The position numbers and the translations under genes were made by a program. DNA of 64,000 bases from Rhyzopertha dominica (Eukaryota > Arthropoda > Insecta > Coleoptera > Bostrichidae): the NCBI GenBank assembly GCA_025024175.1, contig QCXZ01000041.1, positions 23,121,786-23,185,785 of the forward strand, given 5' to 3'. The first letter of the stretch is position 1. Each line of letters begins with the position of its first letter. The notes beneath the pieces are model-generated. The model was not told the origin of the DNA and did no database searches. It saw only the letters and a list, made by a program, of their open reading frames with translations. This document shows, piece by piece, positions 1 through 12,208 of this stretch.

Positions 1-3000
1 GCAAATACTTGATTTGTAGTATCTTTTTGTGTATGTGGAACGTGAATTCAGGTATTTATAGAATATTCTATTACAATTTCGAAGATGCCAAGGTAATAGA
101 AACTACTACTATACTTGCGAACGAACTGAGTGGATAGGCATCCCAGAGACGGCTTACTTCGATTTTATTGAAGTACAGCATATTGAGTACATCTCAAGTT
201 TACTGAAAATACTAAAAATGCAAAAAACATGCCTTTCGCATAGCTTGGCAACAACGCAAACCGAAACACAGTGAGTTCATTGTTTTGTGGCCGTATATGG
301 ACGTCCTAGCGTGGCCCACTTGATAAATGAATGCATAAGGGTCATTTGTATAAAGCGGACACGGGTACCTCCCAAAATGTGGGGTGTAATGTATTCATTT
401 ATGAAATTATAAATTATTTTACCCATGTAAGAATGAAGTTGATAATGATGCAACACAATGGTTTTATGAAATATTTTTCTTTTGGCCCACGCACGTAATA
501 AATTCGTGAACAAAAGCCGGCACGATGGGTTGCGTGCCGTTGGAAAGTTGTTAAAACATTTGAAGCAACTGATTTATACTATGGAATAAGAGACGTCAGT
601 GATCCGACTTCCAGGTTCTCGATATGATAAACGGGTTGAACAGCAAATGGTTTCTTTTTAGCTGATATACCTAGAACGTACGTACCTAAATGGAAATGTT
701 GGGTGCCTCAACATTTTATAATTGAAAACACAAAGTACAAAGTAAGCATTCAGCTAGGGAATTTTAGTGTATACAAATTTGACAGTGACGCTTGATATTT
801 GCTTTTTACTCATATATACAACATACGAAACGTAGTATAAATCGATTAATTACATAGGATATTATTGGTGGAGGCATAGACACAGCAGGTACTGCAAACA
901 CCACAAGATACGTTCGGCAGACAATATCTGTCTGAACTATAGAAATACATACTTACCTAGTAGTTTAACGCAATAAGGAATGATAAGGTTTTGTGATAAA
1001 TGATCCGCACGCATGTAGGCCAGACGCATGCGCAGTAAGGATTATATGGAAACGTCATGACGTCACAACAAACAACAGGCCCCTGCTACAAACCTCGTAC
1101 GGATAACTGTACTTAAAAGGATAATGGTCTTTTCCATATGTCATACTACAAAAATGGTCCTGTTTGGTAGAAGTTCCAAGTCCCACCGGTAACTTACAAT
1201 TTGCAACTTAGAAGTGTAAGATTTTTACATTTTTTCTCTTTTTTTATTTTTATTCAGAGTGCAACACATTTTAATGGTCATGCAATTTGAAGACGTGATA
1301 CAGGAATATGTAATATAAACTTTCAATATGCTCTGAACATTTACAAAGTTAGGTGCTCAATTTCTAAAATTAAATACTGTTTCACAAGTTTCATTTACCT
1401 TTTAAGTATTTTTAAGCTTAACATAGTTTGAGTTTGCTAAATTCGTTGCTTATAATATACGATTTGGCGAAATTTAAGGTCGCTTAGAGCAGACAAACAA
1501 ATAAATGTGCGATAATACATATCAATTGATTACGATAAACATTGTTATTATATGGCAATTTTATACTCATGACGATAAACTGAATCGTTGGTATTTGTAG
1601 TTTTATAAGCTGAGATGAAAATAAAATTTTACGTTTACCCAGTAAAACGGAAATTGTGTCACATTGTGCTTAACTTATTCAAAAATTATACACATGACAT
1701 GGGGCACCACCTATCGGCAGTCCGAAAAAGCTTGAATTCGCCGACAAAAACAGGGACCCTAGCGATTCGTTTGTTCAGCATCCTTAGTGGACTTATTCGT
1801 AACACCTCGCCAATCGCCATTCGCTTGGACACGCATGCAAGTTACTGTGCATACTCGCTGAGCTACGAGCAACATGGCGACTTTCTGGCCATCACAAAAT
1901 TTTCTCGCGCAGGCCATAGGATTTAGCCGTTTAGATAACAGATACGATGTCTGTGTTCTAAATGATTTTTCGAAAGACCAGACACGTTGGGCATAGGTTC
2001 CTTTGTTTTAATTACATTAAAATGAAACAAGCATACTGACAAGGGGCGGCTATCAATGTGGGATACGATATCAGTATGTGATATGAAATGCAAAACACGA
2101 ACAGCAGTTTGTATATTTTGAACAAGGTTTTATACATATTTCAAAGATAGATTAAGATATACCTACAGTTAGATAATGACTAAAATAGCTTAATACAACA
2201 GAATTTAAAAATAATAAAAGTAATTAAAGGACCTGGGTTGCTTGTAATACTCAATTGATAGGTCTACGTATATTGAACCATATCGCTTTTATAACCCAAA
2301 TATGGCAGAAAGTGTTTCTAAAATCAATAGTTCTATTTTAGTTTCAACGCTTTCAAGCAATAAGGAAGCACAATTTGCTATAAGCTAGATTCTCTCTGCG
2401 CTGGTAACCAACTAGTTAAAGTAATCCCTACATAATGTCACATTCGTTTATTTTATGAAACTTTGAGGTTTTCCTAATTTTGGGCTTCAAGTCGTTTGCA
2501 AAGATGTCAAACACGTCATCACATATGTCAGAATTTGGTTAACAAGAAAGTTGTTTAGTTCATGTGGGCATCAAATTGGGTGTTTTGATATTCTTTCTGT
2601 ATAACTATGGATATTCAAATTGCTTGCTTAATAAATTTTGACATGTGGTCAATTATATTGATTACATGTTTAATATATTTTCCCAACACTTCTACACTAC
2701 TGTCCTCTATCACTCCTAATAACTTCGACCGTTCCTTCACTGAGGTTAGAATTTGTATGTTTTTCTTAATTCGAGACTTTAACTGATCACAAACCATCAC
2801 ATTACTTAAACTCTATCCTTACAACCTGATGCCCTTTTTCAGCAGCAGGGTTGTTTATATTATATCGTTTTCTACAGCTAGATGCTTTTACTACTCATAG
2901 TAGTTGCTTTGATCAGTTCTTTTTTTTAATAAAATATTATTGATATAAAATTAATTTCATTGTCCACAGAACGCAACTAGCATCATCTATAATTGTGACA

Positions 3001-3656
3001 GATTTGAAACGCAATTGGGAGGGTACTCTGCAGTAAACCATCTACGCAGATAACAATAAAAAGCTGACAACCCAGACATTTGGGGAAGATATTACCAATG
3101 TATCCCTTTTTTGCTATGTTGTAGATTTGATCGTAGGTATCGTAGGATGTCTCGTTAAGGTAACAAAGGTATAATTTTCTCTGCAAAGTATGGTAATTCT
3201 AAATGGAACCAATTTGCGTGTGAAAAGATATAGGTTTCCCATAAAAAAATGCTCTCCAATTTTCTCGCCGCCATTAACTGCTTCTTTGAGATATGTACAG
3301 GTTGGGGCTATATTTTTCTACACATAACATATACTTTTTCTTATTACATGAGCATATTTCTCTTCGGATAACTTTTGAAGCACTCCGTAATGCAGAATCC
3401 TCTTCTTTCCTTGGTGTCTTTATAAACTACTGACTTACCTTAATTCATGGATTTCCCAGTGCCGGACGTAATTTTTTATTATATACATAGTTATACGTGC
3501 TTAGGGTATTTTTGTCAACTTTTACCAGAATCATTACTTTGCTTTAAATATTTACTTGAAGATAAAGCTTCGTCACAAATTTTTTGTATTGAATTCATTA
3601 TCACAAGCACCGTCATTGCAAGTACATTATAAACTATAACATTTACATATTACAAC
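1..3656. other. AT-rich non-coding stretch, nothing recognised
   Basis: No domain, RNA gene, terminal repeat or tandem array was recognised on either strand. Short open frames are present, for example a lysine-rich minus-strand frame at 2615-2800, but none has a family motif, a homologous partner in the window or supporting context. The stretch ends at the inverted PLE-tail hairpin. Confidence 0.5.
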
Positions 3657-3721
3657 TAAATAATTTCTTGGGAAAACGGCTAGGGTGTTTGGGCTAAATT
3701 AAGCAATGGATTTTTTAACTT

Positions 3722-3761
3722 TGTCTATATTTCGGGCCATAATCGGCCCATCGTCAGGACA
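3722..3761 (-). ncRNA. Hammerhead ribozyme-like motif (best copy)
   Basis: Read on the minus strand: stem I strand TGTC, core CTGACGA, one unpaired base, stem II GGGCC paired with GGCCC over a 6-base loop, core GAA, palindromic stem III ATAT, cleavage-position base A, then GACA, which pairs exactly with TGTC. This is the order of a type I hammerhead. The extra unpaired base after CTGACGA departs from the textbook core. The 4-bp self-complementary stem III would work best between two molecules, as described for PLE ribozymes. Activity is not shown. Confidence 0.6.
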
Positions 3762-3893
3762 CAAATTAAATATACAACAGGCATTTTTTATGATTAAACT
3801 TCGTAATACTTACTTTTAACTCCAGGTATACAAGAGAACAGTAAGTTTTACGAAGTTTAATTATAAAAAATGCCTGTTATGTATTTAATTTGG

Positions 3894-3933
3894 TGTCCTG
3901 GCGATGGGCCGATTATGACTCGAAATATAGACA
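3894..3933 (+). ncRNA. Hammerhead-like motif, mutated core
   Basis: This is the mirror copy in the right arm. Stem I is TGTC/GACA, stem III is ATAT and GAA is intact. The core reads CTGGCGA, so the conserved A of CTGANGA is lost, and stem II is weakened on its 3' side (GACTC). It is probably inactive. Confidence 0.5.
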
Positions 3934-3998
3934 AAATTAAAAAATCAATTGCTTAATTTAGCTCAAACACCCTTGCCGATTTCCCAAGAAATTATTTA

Positions 3999-6251
3999 CA
4001 ATACATCCGGCAATTATCTGTCGTTTATGTACAACTATCTATTAGCCTATTTCGAAATTAAGGAAGAACATATTTTGTTGTTGTTCAATACCTGTGCAAG
4101 CTTTTTTTAATATTTCTTTTGCTGAACAATATCAAACCATGCTTTCTTATAAGTTCAGTAGCAACAGCTATTATTTGGCAATATATGTTATCTAAAAAGT
4201 TCGGGATCGAAGCATGCGATTCCTATATAGTATACATCGCATAAAGTCCTCCGAGCAATCAACTTTTGTGTTAAAATAACTCATGACCGCAGTTTATTGC
4301 TGTAGTAGCTGTTCGTGAGCTGTTTAACCATAAATATTCAAATGAGGAATACGGTGTAGCTGGTACAAAACACATCTGCGAAACGCGAGCAAACATTCAA
4401 ATAAATCAAGTCGAACGACAAATGTAATTTAGTTACAAACTTGAAACAACACACTATGGCCGAACTGAAACAAACTTCTTAAATGTTATCATGTACCGTC
4501 CAAATTTATGGCCAATCTAAAATTCATATAAAAATATGTCTGGGCCATCTTAAATGCGTCTATTGAACTATTTTATGTACTTTGTGTGTCGGCCGCCTTT
4601 ATAAATCAACCCAGACTATTCTAGGTCCATCGACGCCCGCCATTTTGACTGCATTAGGACAAGTCGTGGGTTTAATTGTTTTAAATTTGAATATTTAATT
4701 GGGCGATGAATAATTACTCGCTTCGAGATATATTGGCTGGCAAGATGGGTCAAAATAACCGCTACAGTAAAGTCAGTGGCGGAGATAAATAGTTATTTCT
4801 ATTATCAATTATAAAAGTTTTGTTTTAAACAGCGCAAATTCATGTTAAGTACAGTAACTAGGACTAACTTTTAATTCGAAACTACAAAAAGAAAAATAGG
4901 CAAAAAGAAAACACAAGATGGAGAGGGGAATTTAATAGATCTAAATCAGAAAGCAGTGGTGAAGTGCAAAACACGAGGGGTACTATTGGCCTTAAATCCT
5001 AGAAAGGGAAAGGGAAGATGGAAAAATCATCAAATTGGGATAAGTAAAATAATCACGCAACTCTTTCAGCATAGCGAGGAATCTGTGATGATTATTCTCG
5101 AAGACTAAGTCAAATGTACCTACTTTAGCTTCAGTAATCAGTATTGCATTCAGCTTCGTGAACCTGAAGTTCATGTGCACAAAAAATGTAAACGGAAATC
5201 GGTCAACTTGTCTGACGCTTGAGCAGAACACCATATGTATTATAATTTTGTAAGTACTAATAAACTGTGTAGATTATTCGTCATCAATATTTTTCTGTTG
5301 CAATGTCAATTGTCACTCCACCACTGGCGGCGAACAAGCCAACACCGCGCCCAAAAATAATAACGTCTGAGGTCCCCCTGACTGGCTCATATTAAGATCT
5401 AATGGGTTATATTCCTTAGCCTCGTCCCGCAATAACTCATTTTCTTTTTAGACCCATGAAACCGAATATCCCAGGAAAATGTGGACTTCATTAGCTCAGA
5501 AGTGGTTTATAATTCGTTGAAGACGAAGCGGACCGCCCATGAAATCCGCGTTTCCTGCATTTCGGGTTTATTGTCTTGTCATTGCGTTAGATGAGCTCCT
5601 CTCTAATTATCCACCACTGCGAATCACGCTTCGACCACCTCTGATTGCTGCTAATTAGGAGAATTGGATGGGGCGTAAGCGGTGAAAAAAGGCAATAAAT
5701 GTAAGCGGTCATGCTGAGAAACGTTGCAGCATNTTTATACTTTGGTCAAACTGCTTTACGGCGTTCCAGACCTTTCGGCAGAAGGTTTATCTCGATTGAT
5801 ATCTTACCGAACGCAATAACTTTGACGAGATTTTTTGTTTTGTTTTCGAACTTGTGCAGATAAATAATAATTTTGCTCAATAATGATTTGATAGTGTAAA
5901 GCAAGAATTGATAAAGTTACAACGCGCTGGATTAGAGAAATAGCATATTATTTTTAATTTACATTTAACACTAACAACTGATTCGACATTTCTATTTGAA
6001 CTTGATTGCTTCATTGTTGCTTAAAAGCAATAAGAAACAAATATAGGAGCTTAAGCATGTATATGTATGTATTATGTATTGTTCCTAGGTATAAGTACCA
6101 CGTCAGTTTCAAAATAGGATTTATTCTAAACATAAATAAACCCCGCTGGGTTGAATACAAATGTATTTGCAGTAAGTACTATATATGGTTACATATACAA
6201 GATGATTTGAAAATACAATTCATACTATATAGCATATTAAGTATGTATTAA
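3999..6251. other. Non-coding; balanced-composition island at about 4600-5740
   Basis: Most of this is plain AT-rich sequence. From about 4600 to 5740 the composition is visibly more balanced, with a mixed, low-repeat texture and homeobox-type TAATTA cores (for example near 5650). I found no open frame with a recognisable domain. It may be unique regulatory DNA, but that is only a guess from texture. Confidence 0.3.
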
Positions 6252-6786
6252 GAACTAAGTACAAATCGTGTTTTTGACTCATCCTGACTAAGATAGTCTT
6301 TTAAAGCTATATCCGCCCTAAAACAGCGATTCGTAACAACAAGAATGTTACAGCTTCAAAACGCACATAGTATCGATTAAACTTGGAAACCACTTGACAA
6401 CGACTTATTAGAGAAGGTCATTTGCAAGAGTCAAATATGAGTTCTGGATGAAAATTGTGAAATACATTTGCCTATAAATTTTACTACATTTACAGTTTTG
6501 TAAATAAGACAATTTTTAGGTGTACACACATAATTAATCAGCTAAATGTATGGGAAATTGGAAGGGTCCAGAGTTGGCAACCCAGGTCCAGGGGGGCAGC
6601 TATCCCCCCCCTCCCTTGCCCCCCCTTTCTTCGGTACGCCCATGCTTAGACATAACCCAGGTCTATCGAACTATTAGCTTGAAAATGTTCGTGAAAATTG
6701 GGTTATGAATGAAAGGATTAAACCAGTAATCTATATAGCATCATAAGGATAAGTGATTAGCAAATAAATAGTGCAATGCACAAAAT
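6252..6786 (+). repeat. Left arm of the 3.1-kb foldback
   Basis: This is the inverted partner of 8812-9341. The arm contains a run of G then C (about 6590-6630) that can form a small internal hairpin, and this is where the two arms differ most. Poly-G/C slippage probably explains the difference. Confidence 0.8.
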
Positions 6787-7094
6787 GAGGATAATTTACA
6801 AGCTTGAACATTCGTGACGCTTATAGTATTTTTTGGACCGTCGCAATAAATAAAAATGAAGTTAGTTTAACATAATTTTTATCAGATGTCAAAAATTATG
6901 CTTTTGGATAACCTTTTAAAGAAGTTTTATAAAATATATGGATGTTTATTGATGTTCAGTCAAGGCTTCCTTAACTGTCGAAACTGACAATTCTAAAACC
7001 AGTAGCCATGGCTCTATTTATTAATAATTGGTAGTATTCCTTACGACCCCGTGGCGTTGTTGTATTTGAAAGAACTAAAAAGAGTCTTAAACGA

Positions 7095-7430
7095 GGAAAA
7101 ATGATGAACACTGCATGCAATAAGCAATAAGTGTTACTAAATGGCACCAATTGGCAGCGGCATACTAGCATGTATATACGGTATCTAGCTAGCAAAAAAT
7201 AAGGAAAATTAACCTACGCCACTGAAAACATTTTGTTAATTAAATACTGTTCTTATGGAAGCTGATTTTGTCACTCCAACCTTTACACCTACAAGCTACA
7301 CATAAAACTATGTAGNACCATTGCTTTTGTTGTGGAAAAACATTTTAATGNTACAGAATATCGGGCAAAATCTACGGTGCTTGACAAGTCCTGTTAGGCT
7401 AACTTAAAATGACGACTGTTCGCTTTAAGT
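7095..7430 (+). repeat. Dispersed repeat, copy 1 (partner at 47090-47380)
   Basis: The sequence from the CACTGCATGC region through the segment CTACGCCACTGAAA to the CTTGACAAGTC region matches 47090-47380 in the same order and orientation, with moderate divergence and a few indels. It has no coding capacity. Position 7316 and others are ambiguous bases. Confidence 0.7.
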
Positions 7431-8811
7431 GACAATTTTGGTATTTGTTTTTTTTTTATTTAAGAAAACAGTTAAGTGTTCGAAGAATGAGCGACCCCTT
7501 CTTCGATGTAGACTTAGAAGAAGCTTGGAGTATAGGGTGTCCCATGAACTAATTCCTGACAATTAAGAATCTATATAAAATGCATACAAGCTTTCAAAAA
7601 GTGGTGTGTGACAAGAAACAACATATCAGCGCGATAGACAGACAAATCTTGTTCATTACACGCTCGACGTTTCCAAATTTTCAACGTTAATTGGCTACCT
7701 CAAACGGAAAAATATTGGTTATAAGCCAAAAAATGCCAGTGCAAATCCGATTCCTAATTGAACCAACCAATGAGAAAAGGTTCAAGTAATTTAAATAAAT
7801 AGAAATAAACATTGACCTTAGCAATGTAAACAAGTTACAAAAGTTGCCAATACCTAATTATATTAAATTAGATGGTAATAATACCATGTCTTCTATCTTC
7901 TGCACCATGTTTAATGATGGCAACGTTGTCGTCAGCTGTTTTCTTTCACCCCAGTACATTCAATGACCAATGTAGCATAATTGGTTAAATTTAAACTTGT
8001 CTTCAAGCAGTAGACAACGAAATTGCTCTTGAAGGTGTAAGAATCCATTAAAACTATACAGAATTAAAGATTCTAAAATCATAGAAGCCCAGCTAAAGAT
8101 TATGTGTTGCTGAGCTCAATCTTCTCGGATCAGTGACACCTACATAGGTCAAATATGAACTTACTAGTATTTGAAAACAAAGGTAGGTAGAGGAATTCGT
8201 ATTACTGCAACTAACACTTAGGGAATGCAATAAACTAATGTATACGGGTATAATCGTTGCTCCCTAATTTTACTGTTTTCCCGTGACAACAAAAACTGTT
8301 AAAAGTTTTTCAGCTACTAGCGGTTGTTTAAATGTAGAATCTCATACTTGCCTAATAGTACGTATTAGACAGTCCGATTCGTCTATATATAGCAAAAAAA
8401 AAGCAGCAGAAATCTGAAACAAAAAAAGGTTGTAGTTTACTTTTGTAAGAAAGATGTAACCAACAAACACGAAACATTTTTAATGGTAAATAACAACAAA
8501 AATACAGAGGAGCCATATACGCCTAGCTCATGCACTGACATGTAAGTATAGTTCAAATTTTAGAGAATAAACACTACAGAGTTACCAACTTATAAAATGC
8601 GTCAGTTTAGTAAATAACAAGTTTAGGCGAAAAGTAATAAATAAAGGAGTCTACTAGGTATACGTAAGATGCTCACATTAAGTTGTGATCACGAAAAAGT
8701 GTTTAAATGATATTCATAACAGTATCGTTTAACTTGAAGTGCTAATGAATGAGTTGCTTTCTTGTTTTGTTCTTTTCAGAGCCGAAGTTAGATGAAGACA
8801 GATTTTTTTGG

Positions 8812-9341
8812 CATTTTGTGCATTGCTCTATTTATTTGCTAATCGCGTATCCTTATAATGCTATACAGATTATTGGTTTAATCCTTTCATTCATAACCCA
8901 ATTTTCCCGAACATTTTCAAGCTAATAGTTCGATACACGTGGGTTATGTCTAAGCATGGGCGTACCGAAGGGGGGGGGGCAAGGGGAGGCAGCTGCCCCT
9001 CCCCTAGACCTGGGTTGCCAACTCTGGACCCTTCCAATTTCCCATACATTTAGCTGGTTAATTATGTGTGTACACCTAAAAATTGTCTTATTTACAAAAC
9101 TGTAAATGCAGTAAAATTTATAGGCAAATGTATTTCACAATTTTCATCCAGAACTCATATTTGACTCTTGCAAATGACCTTCTCTAATAAGTCGTTGTCA
9201 AGTGGTTTCCAAGTTTAATCGATACCATGTGCGTTTTGAAGCTGTAACATTCTTGTTGTTACGAATCGTTGTTTTAGGGCGGATATAGCTTTAAAAGACT
9301 ATCTTAGTCAGGATGAGTCATTCACGATTTGTACTTAGTTC
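8812..9341 (-). repeat. Right arm of the 3.1-kb foldback
   Basis: This is the inverted partner of 6252-6786. It carries a poly-G tract at about 8970 followed by an AGGCAGCTGCCCC mini-palindrome. A related G/C-run sequence without the rest of the arm lies at 10320-10365, so part of the arm belongs to a wider dispersed family. Confidence 0.8.
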
Positions 9342-10719
9342 AGCTCTTCTACCTTTTCCTATAAAGATTGTTCAACTAACTACTGTTATATGGAATCACA
9401 TCAGAATCTGTCATATATACGGTGATAACTCTAACTTTTGTGCCAAATTTCTAAATTCACATTACATTTTAACAATTAATACAAAAAAACTAAAAATCCA
9501 TCCGAACTCACGTTTATGAAAGTCAATTTATTTAATATAAGTTTTAGGAATCCAGTAAAAGCATTATCAGTACGAATTAAAACCCGCTGTTTTGTTAAAA
9601 ATGCAATTAAATATATTTCAGTTTATTTAAATGAAGCTTAATTTGGCTAAAATATTAAGTAGTCGGTTAATTTTTAAGAGCAATGCACTGGTGATCTAAG
9701 AAGGTTGGCTTGACGCATAATGCTGAGGCAATTGTAATTCCGAGTTTTAATAATCTTAGTTATCCATCGAGTCTCCCTGAGGAGTAAAAATTACTACAAT
9801 TGTATCTTTAGTTCCTATACATATAAACTCCTAGCTTAAATTTCTAAAGCTTCTAGTGTAAGAAGTTGAAACTGTACATTGGTTAATGCATTAGTCTTTG
9901 ATATGTGTTAATTCTGAATCAGAAATCTTGGTCCTAATAAAAGAACTTTTAAGGTTAAATTTATGTTCCTTTGGTACTCTTTATGATATCATTATACATT
10001 ATGTGGATCACGGATCTCTATTCTCCCAAATAAAATGTATCAACTCATCTTTTGTTAAACGCGAGAGCGATGCAGCTGAATGCACCTCACCTAACTGGGT
10101 TCATCAATAACTGAATTAGTAATAAAGGGGCTTTGTATGATCAGCGTACATAGAAAACATATAAATAATTTGGGTCTTTATTTCACAGATGTTAGAAGTT
10201 GCCTTGCAGAAAATCCACGAAGATCATTCATGTATTAAATACTTCATTAATTACATAAGTACCTACATCTTATAAACGTTTATTATTCCTATTTATGTTG
10301 AATTATACTCTACAGGACGTTCCTGATTTGCCCCCCCCCAGACCAAAAGCTGGGTACGCCCATGTGTCTAAGTATATCTAAAGCGCAAATTTACTATATA
10401 GTCACATTAAAAAATATGCGGAATAGTAGCTAATGCAAATGTTTTTAAAAGAAATCATATTATTGTATTGATCTAAGTATAAGAAACGTGCCTTAGCGCG
10501 CTACTTTTTTACGTTACGTTAGTAACTGACAAGCGGATGCCATATTTGCGCGTATTTATAGCGGATTCATATTCAGTTAATTATTTTAAGTGTACTTTTT
10601 CCTTTCGTTTCAATATTTTTTTGTTTGGTGTCGCGTCTCTTGCACTTGTTCTTTTCTCATATCCCCAAAATATTCAGTACTTATATAGACATCTTATTTT
10701 ATTATAAGTTTTTTTTTAT
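9342..10719. other. Non-coding; fragment of a G/C-run repeat at about 10320-10370
   Basis: Nothing coding was recognised. A short stretch at 10320-10370 with a run of C followed by GGGTACGCCCATG resembles the G/C-run part of the foldback arms just upstream, but not the rest of them. Confidence 0.4.
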
Positions 10720-10872
10720 CAGGGAAGTAGACCTTTATAGATTTGCAATAAAGCTCTTTTTTATTTTGTCAAGCTTTCGAGGTATGTTTCTCCTCTTCGT
10801 CAGGGCGTCTTTTAGTGAAACTTCGAAAGCTTGGCAACATAAAAGAGAAATCTATAGAGGTCCACTGCCCTG
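10720..10872. repeat. Short hairpin with a partial hammerhead-like core
   Basis: The outer sequences starting CAGGG and ending CCCTG form inverted arms of about 55 bp (10720-10780 and 10820-10872). On the minus strand the middle contains CTGACGA (10797-10803), a GAGG/CCTC stem, GAA and the palindrome AGCT, which is the same order of parts as the PLE-tail motif. The stem I partner is not complementary, so this is at best a decayed copy. Confidence 0.5.
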
Positions 10873-11604
10873 AAAAATAAACCTATAAGAATGACCGTGA
10901 AGGCATTCTATAATATCTTATTTTATATAACTTATTCGCTAAGATCTCGATAAACATGTTTATAACAGGTAGCACTGGTTTTCCAGCTGCATATTTCCGG
11001 TATGATGATCTAACGCTATAACCCGCACATTTACGCGACTTTCCCGAACACCTACTACCTATTCCTGCTTACGCCTTAAACACTGGTTGCCAGGAATTTG
11101 CATTTACATATTTCCAATTTCATACATGGCTGACTACCCGCCAGGCAGCAAGAAGATTTCGCATCGACACGCGATAAGATCCTAATAAATATTTCCCGGC
11201 GTCGCACCGAACTTTTGTTTGTCCTTTACGTTCAGAAAAAAGCGGAAGCTCAGTTCTTCNTTTCCCGGGGGACGGTCCCTCCCGCTAGAAGTTTGAATGT
11301 TCGGCCGTCGATATGTTTGAATGGGACCATTCTTATGCAAAGACAGGGAGAGCAATGGCTGCCTGCTTAAGGAGGTTATTTGAATACGATCGGTGCGCTC
11401 TGTGATTTCGGGACACCGGAAAAGTCGCGCTATGAGATCTAATTCGATACCAGGCTTCCCACAATTTAAAAGTGCATAGTTGGTGAGCAGAATATCAAGC
11501 AGTTTCTATAATTGGTTAGAACTTTTCTTAAACGCGTAGAATATATATTAAGGGATATAACAAAATGATAGTTCCTACAAATTTGCGTACAAGACACGTA
11601 TATA
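10873..11604. other. Non-coding; balanced-composition island at about 11000-11460
   Basis: About 450 bp of mixed-composition sequence has no repeat partner in the window and no recognisable open frame. One ambiguous base lies at 11260. Its texture resembles the islands near 5.2, 18.9, 40.4, 53.9 and 59.4 kb. It ends at the pogo-like element. Confidence 0.3.
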
Positions 11605-12208
11605 GGTAGGGGAGAGTTCCTATGAACTGGACAGCCAATGAATCGGACGGCTTAGTTTCCTACTATACCCGACAGTAATGGAGCATCGTCTACTGACGTC
11701 TCATGTATGTGTTGTCAAGCGACATCTCGTGGACAAAGGCGGAATCAGTGGCGCGCTTCATGATGACGACACATGCATTGAAAAATGCGATGTCGGTACA
11801 GTAAATATTTATGTGAATTTGCGAAGTGAATAACTCCCTTTCTAGTGACGATTATTAACCGATCTTTGGATACAAAATTGCGGGATTGTTTCTCATCAGA
11901 CAGGTATGTGATGTTATCAGTATAACAATATGTAAGAATCGTATTTTGAGGTTACGTGTTAAGAGGACATATTTCTTGAACCGGACACCTTGGCGCCGAA
12001 GAATTGGACGTCCAATTTATGGGCACTAATATGTCCGATTCAAGGAAAATATAAAATTATTGTCTGTTGTTAAGATATTTGCCATGCAAAATGCGATAGT
12101 TATTCTCTCTTCATTTAAGTAGGCAACTAATTTATTTATTTATTGCTTCCTAAATGTTATACTAAATCCATTTTAATTTCTCGCGTTCCTTTTTTAATTT
12201 AGATAAGG

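Larger units (their letters stand above)
3657..3998. repeat. Foldback hairpin of two inverted PLE-type tails
   Basis: The left arm (3657-3813) and right arm (3841-3998) are inverted copies of about 157 bp around a loop of about 27 bp. Each arm carries a hammerhead-like core (3722-3761 minus, 3894-3933 plus). One arm, plus about 30 bp beyond its outer edge, recurs at 34580-34765 directly downstream of a PLE GIY-YIG coding fragment. I therefore read this hairpin as two PLE 3' tails joined head to head. The inverted structure and the shared sequence are visible; the origin is inferred. Confidence 0.8.
6252..9341. mobile_element. 3.1-kb foldback element with ~530-bp inverted arms
   Basis: The left arm (6252-6786) and right arm (8812-9341) are inverted copies that look very similar by eye, differing by scattered substitutions and small indels. 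They are separated by about 2.0 kb. Each arm contains a C/G homopolymer segment (near 6595-6630 and 8965-9005) next to a short sequence reading GGGCGTACC on one strand. Similarity stops sharply at the outer edges (CTAAGTAC on both) and the inner edges. No transposase is visible in the spacer, which instead holds a dispersed repeat (7095-7430). It could be a non-autonomous DNA element or an inverted duplication of an anonymous repeat. Confidence 0.8.
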
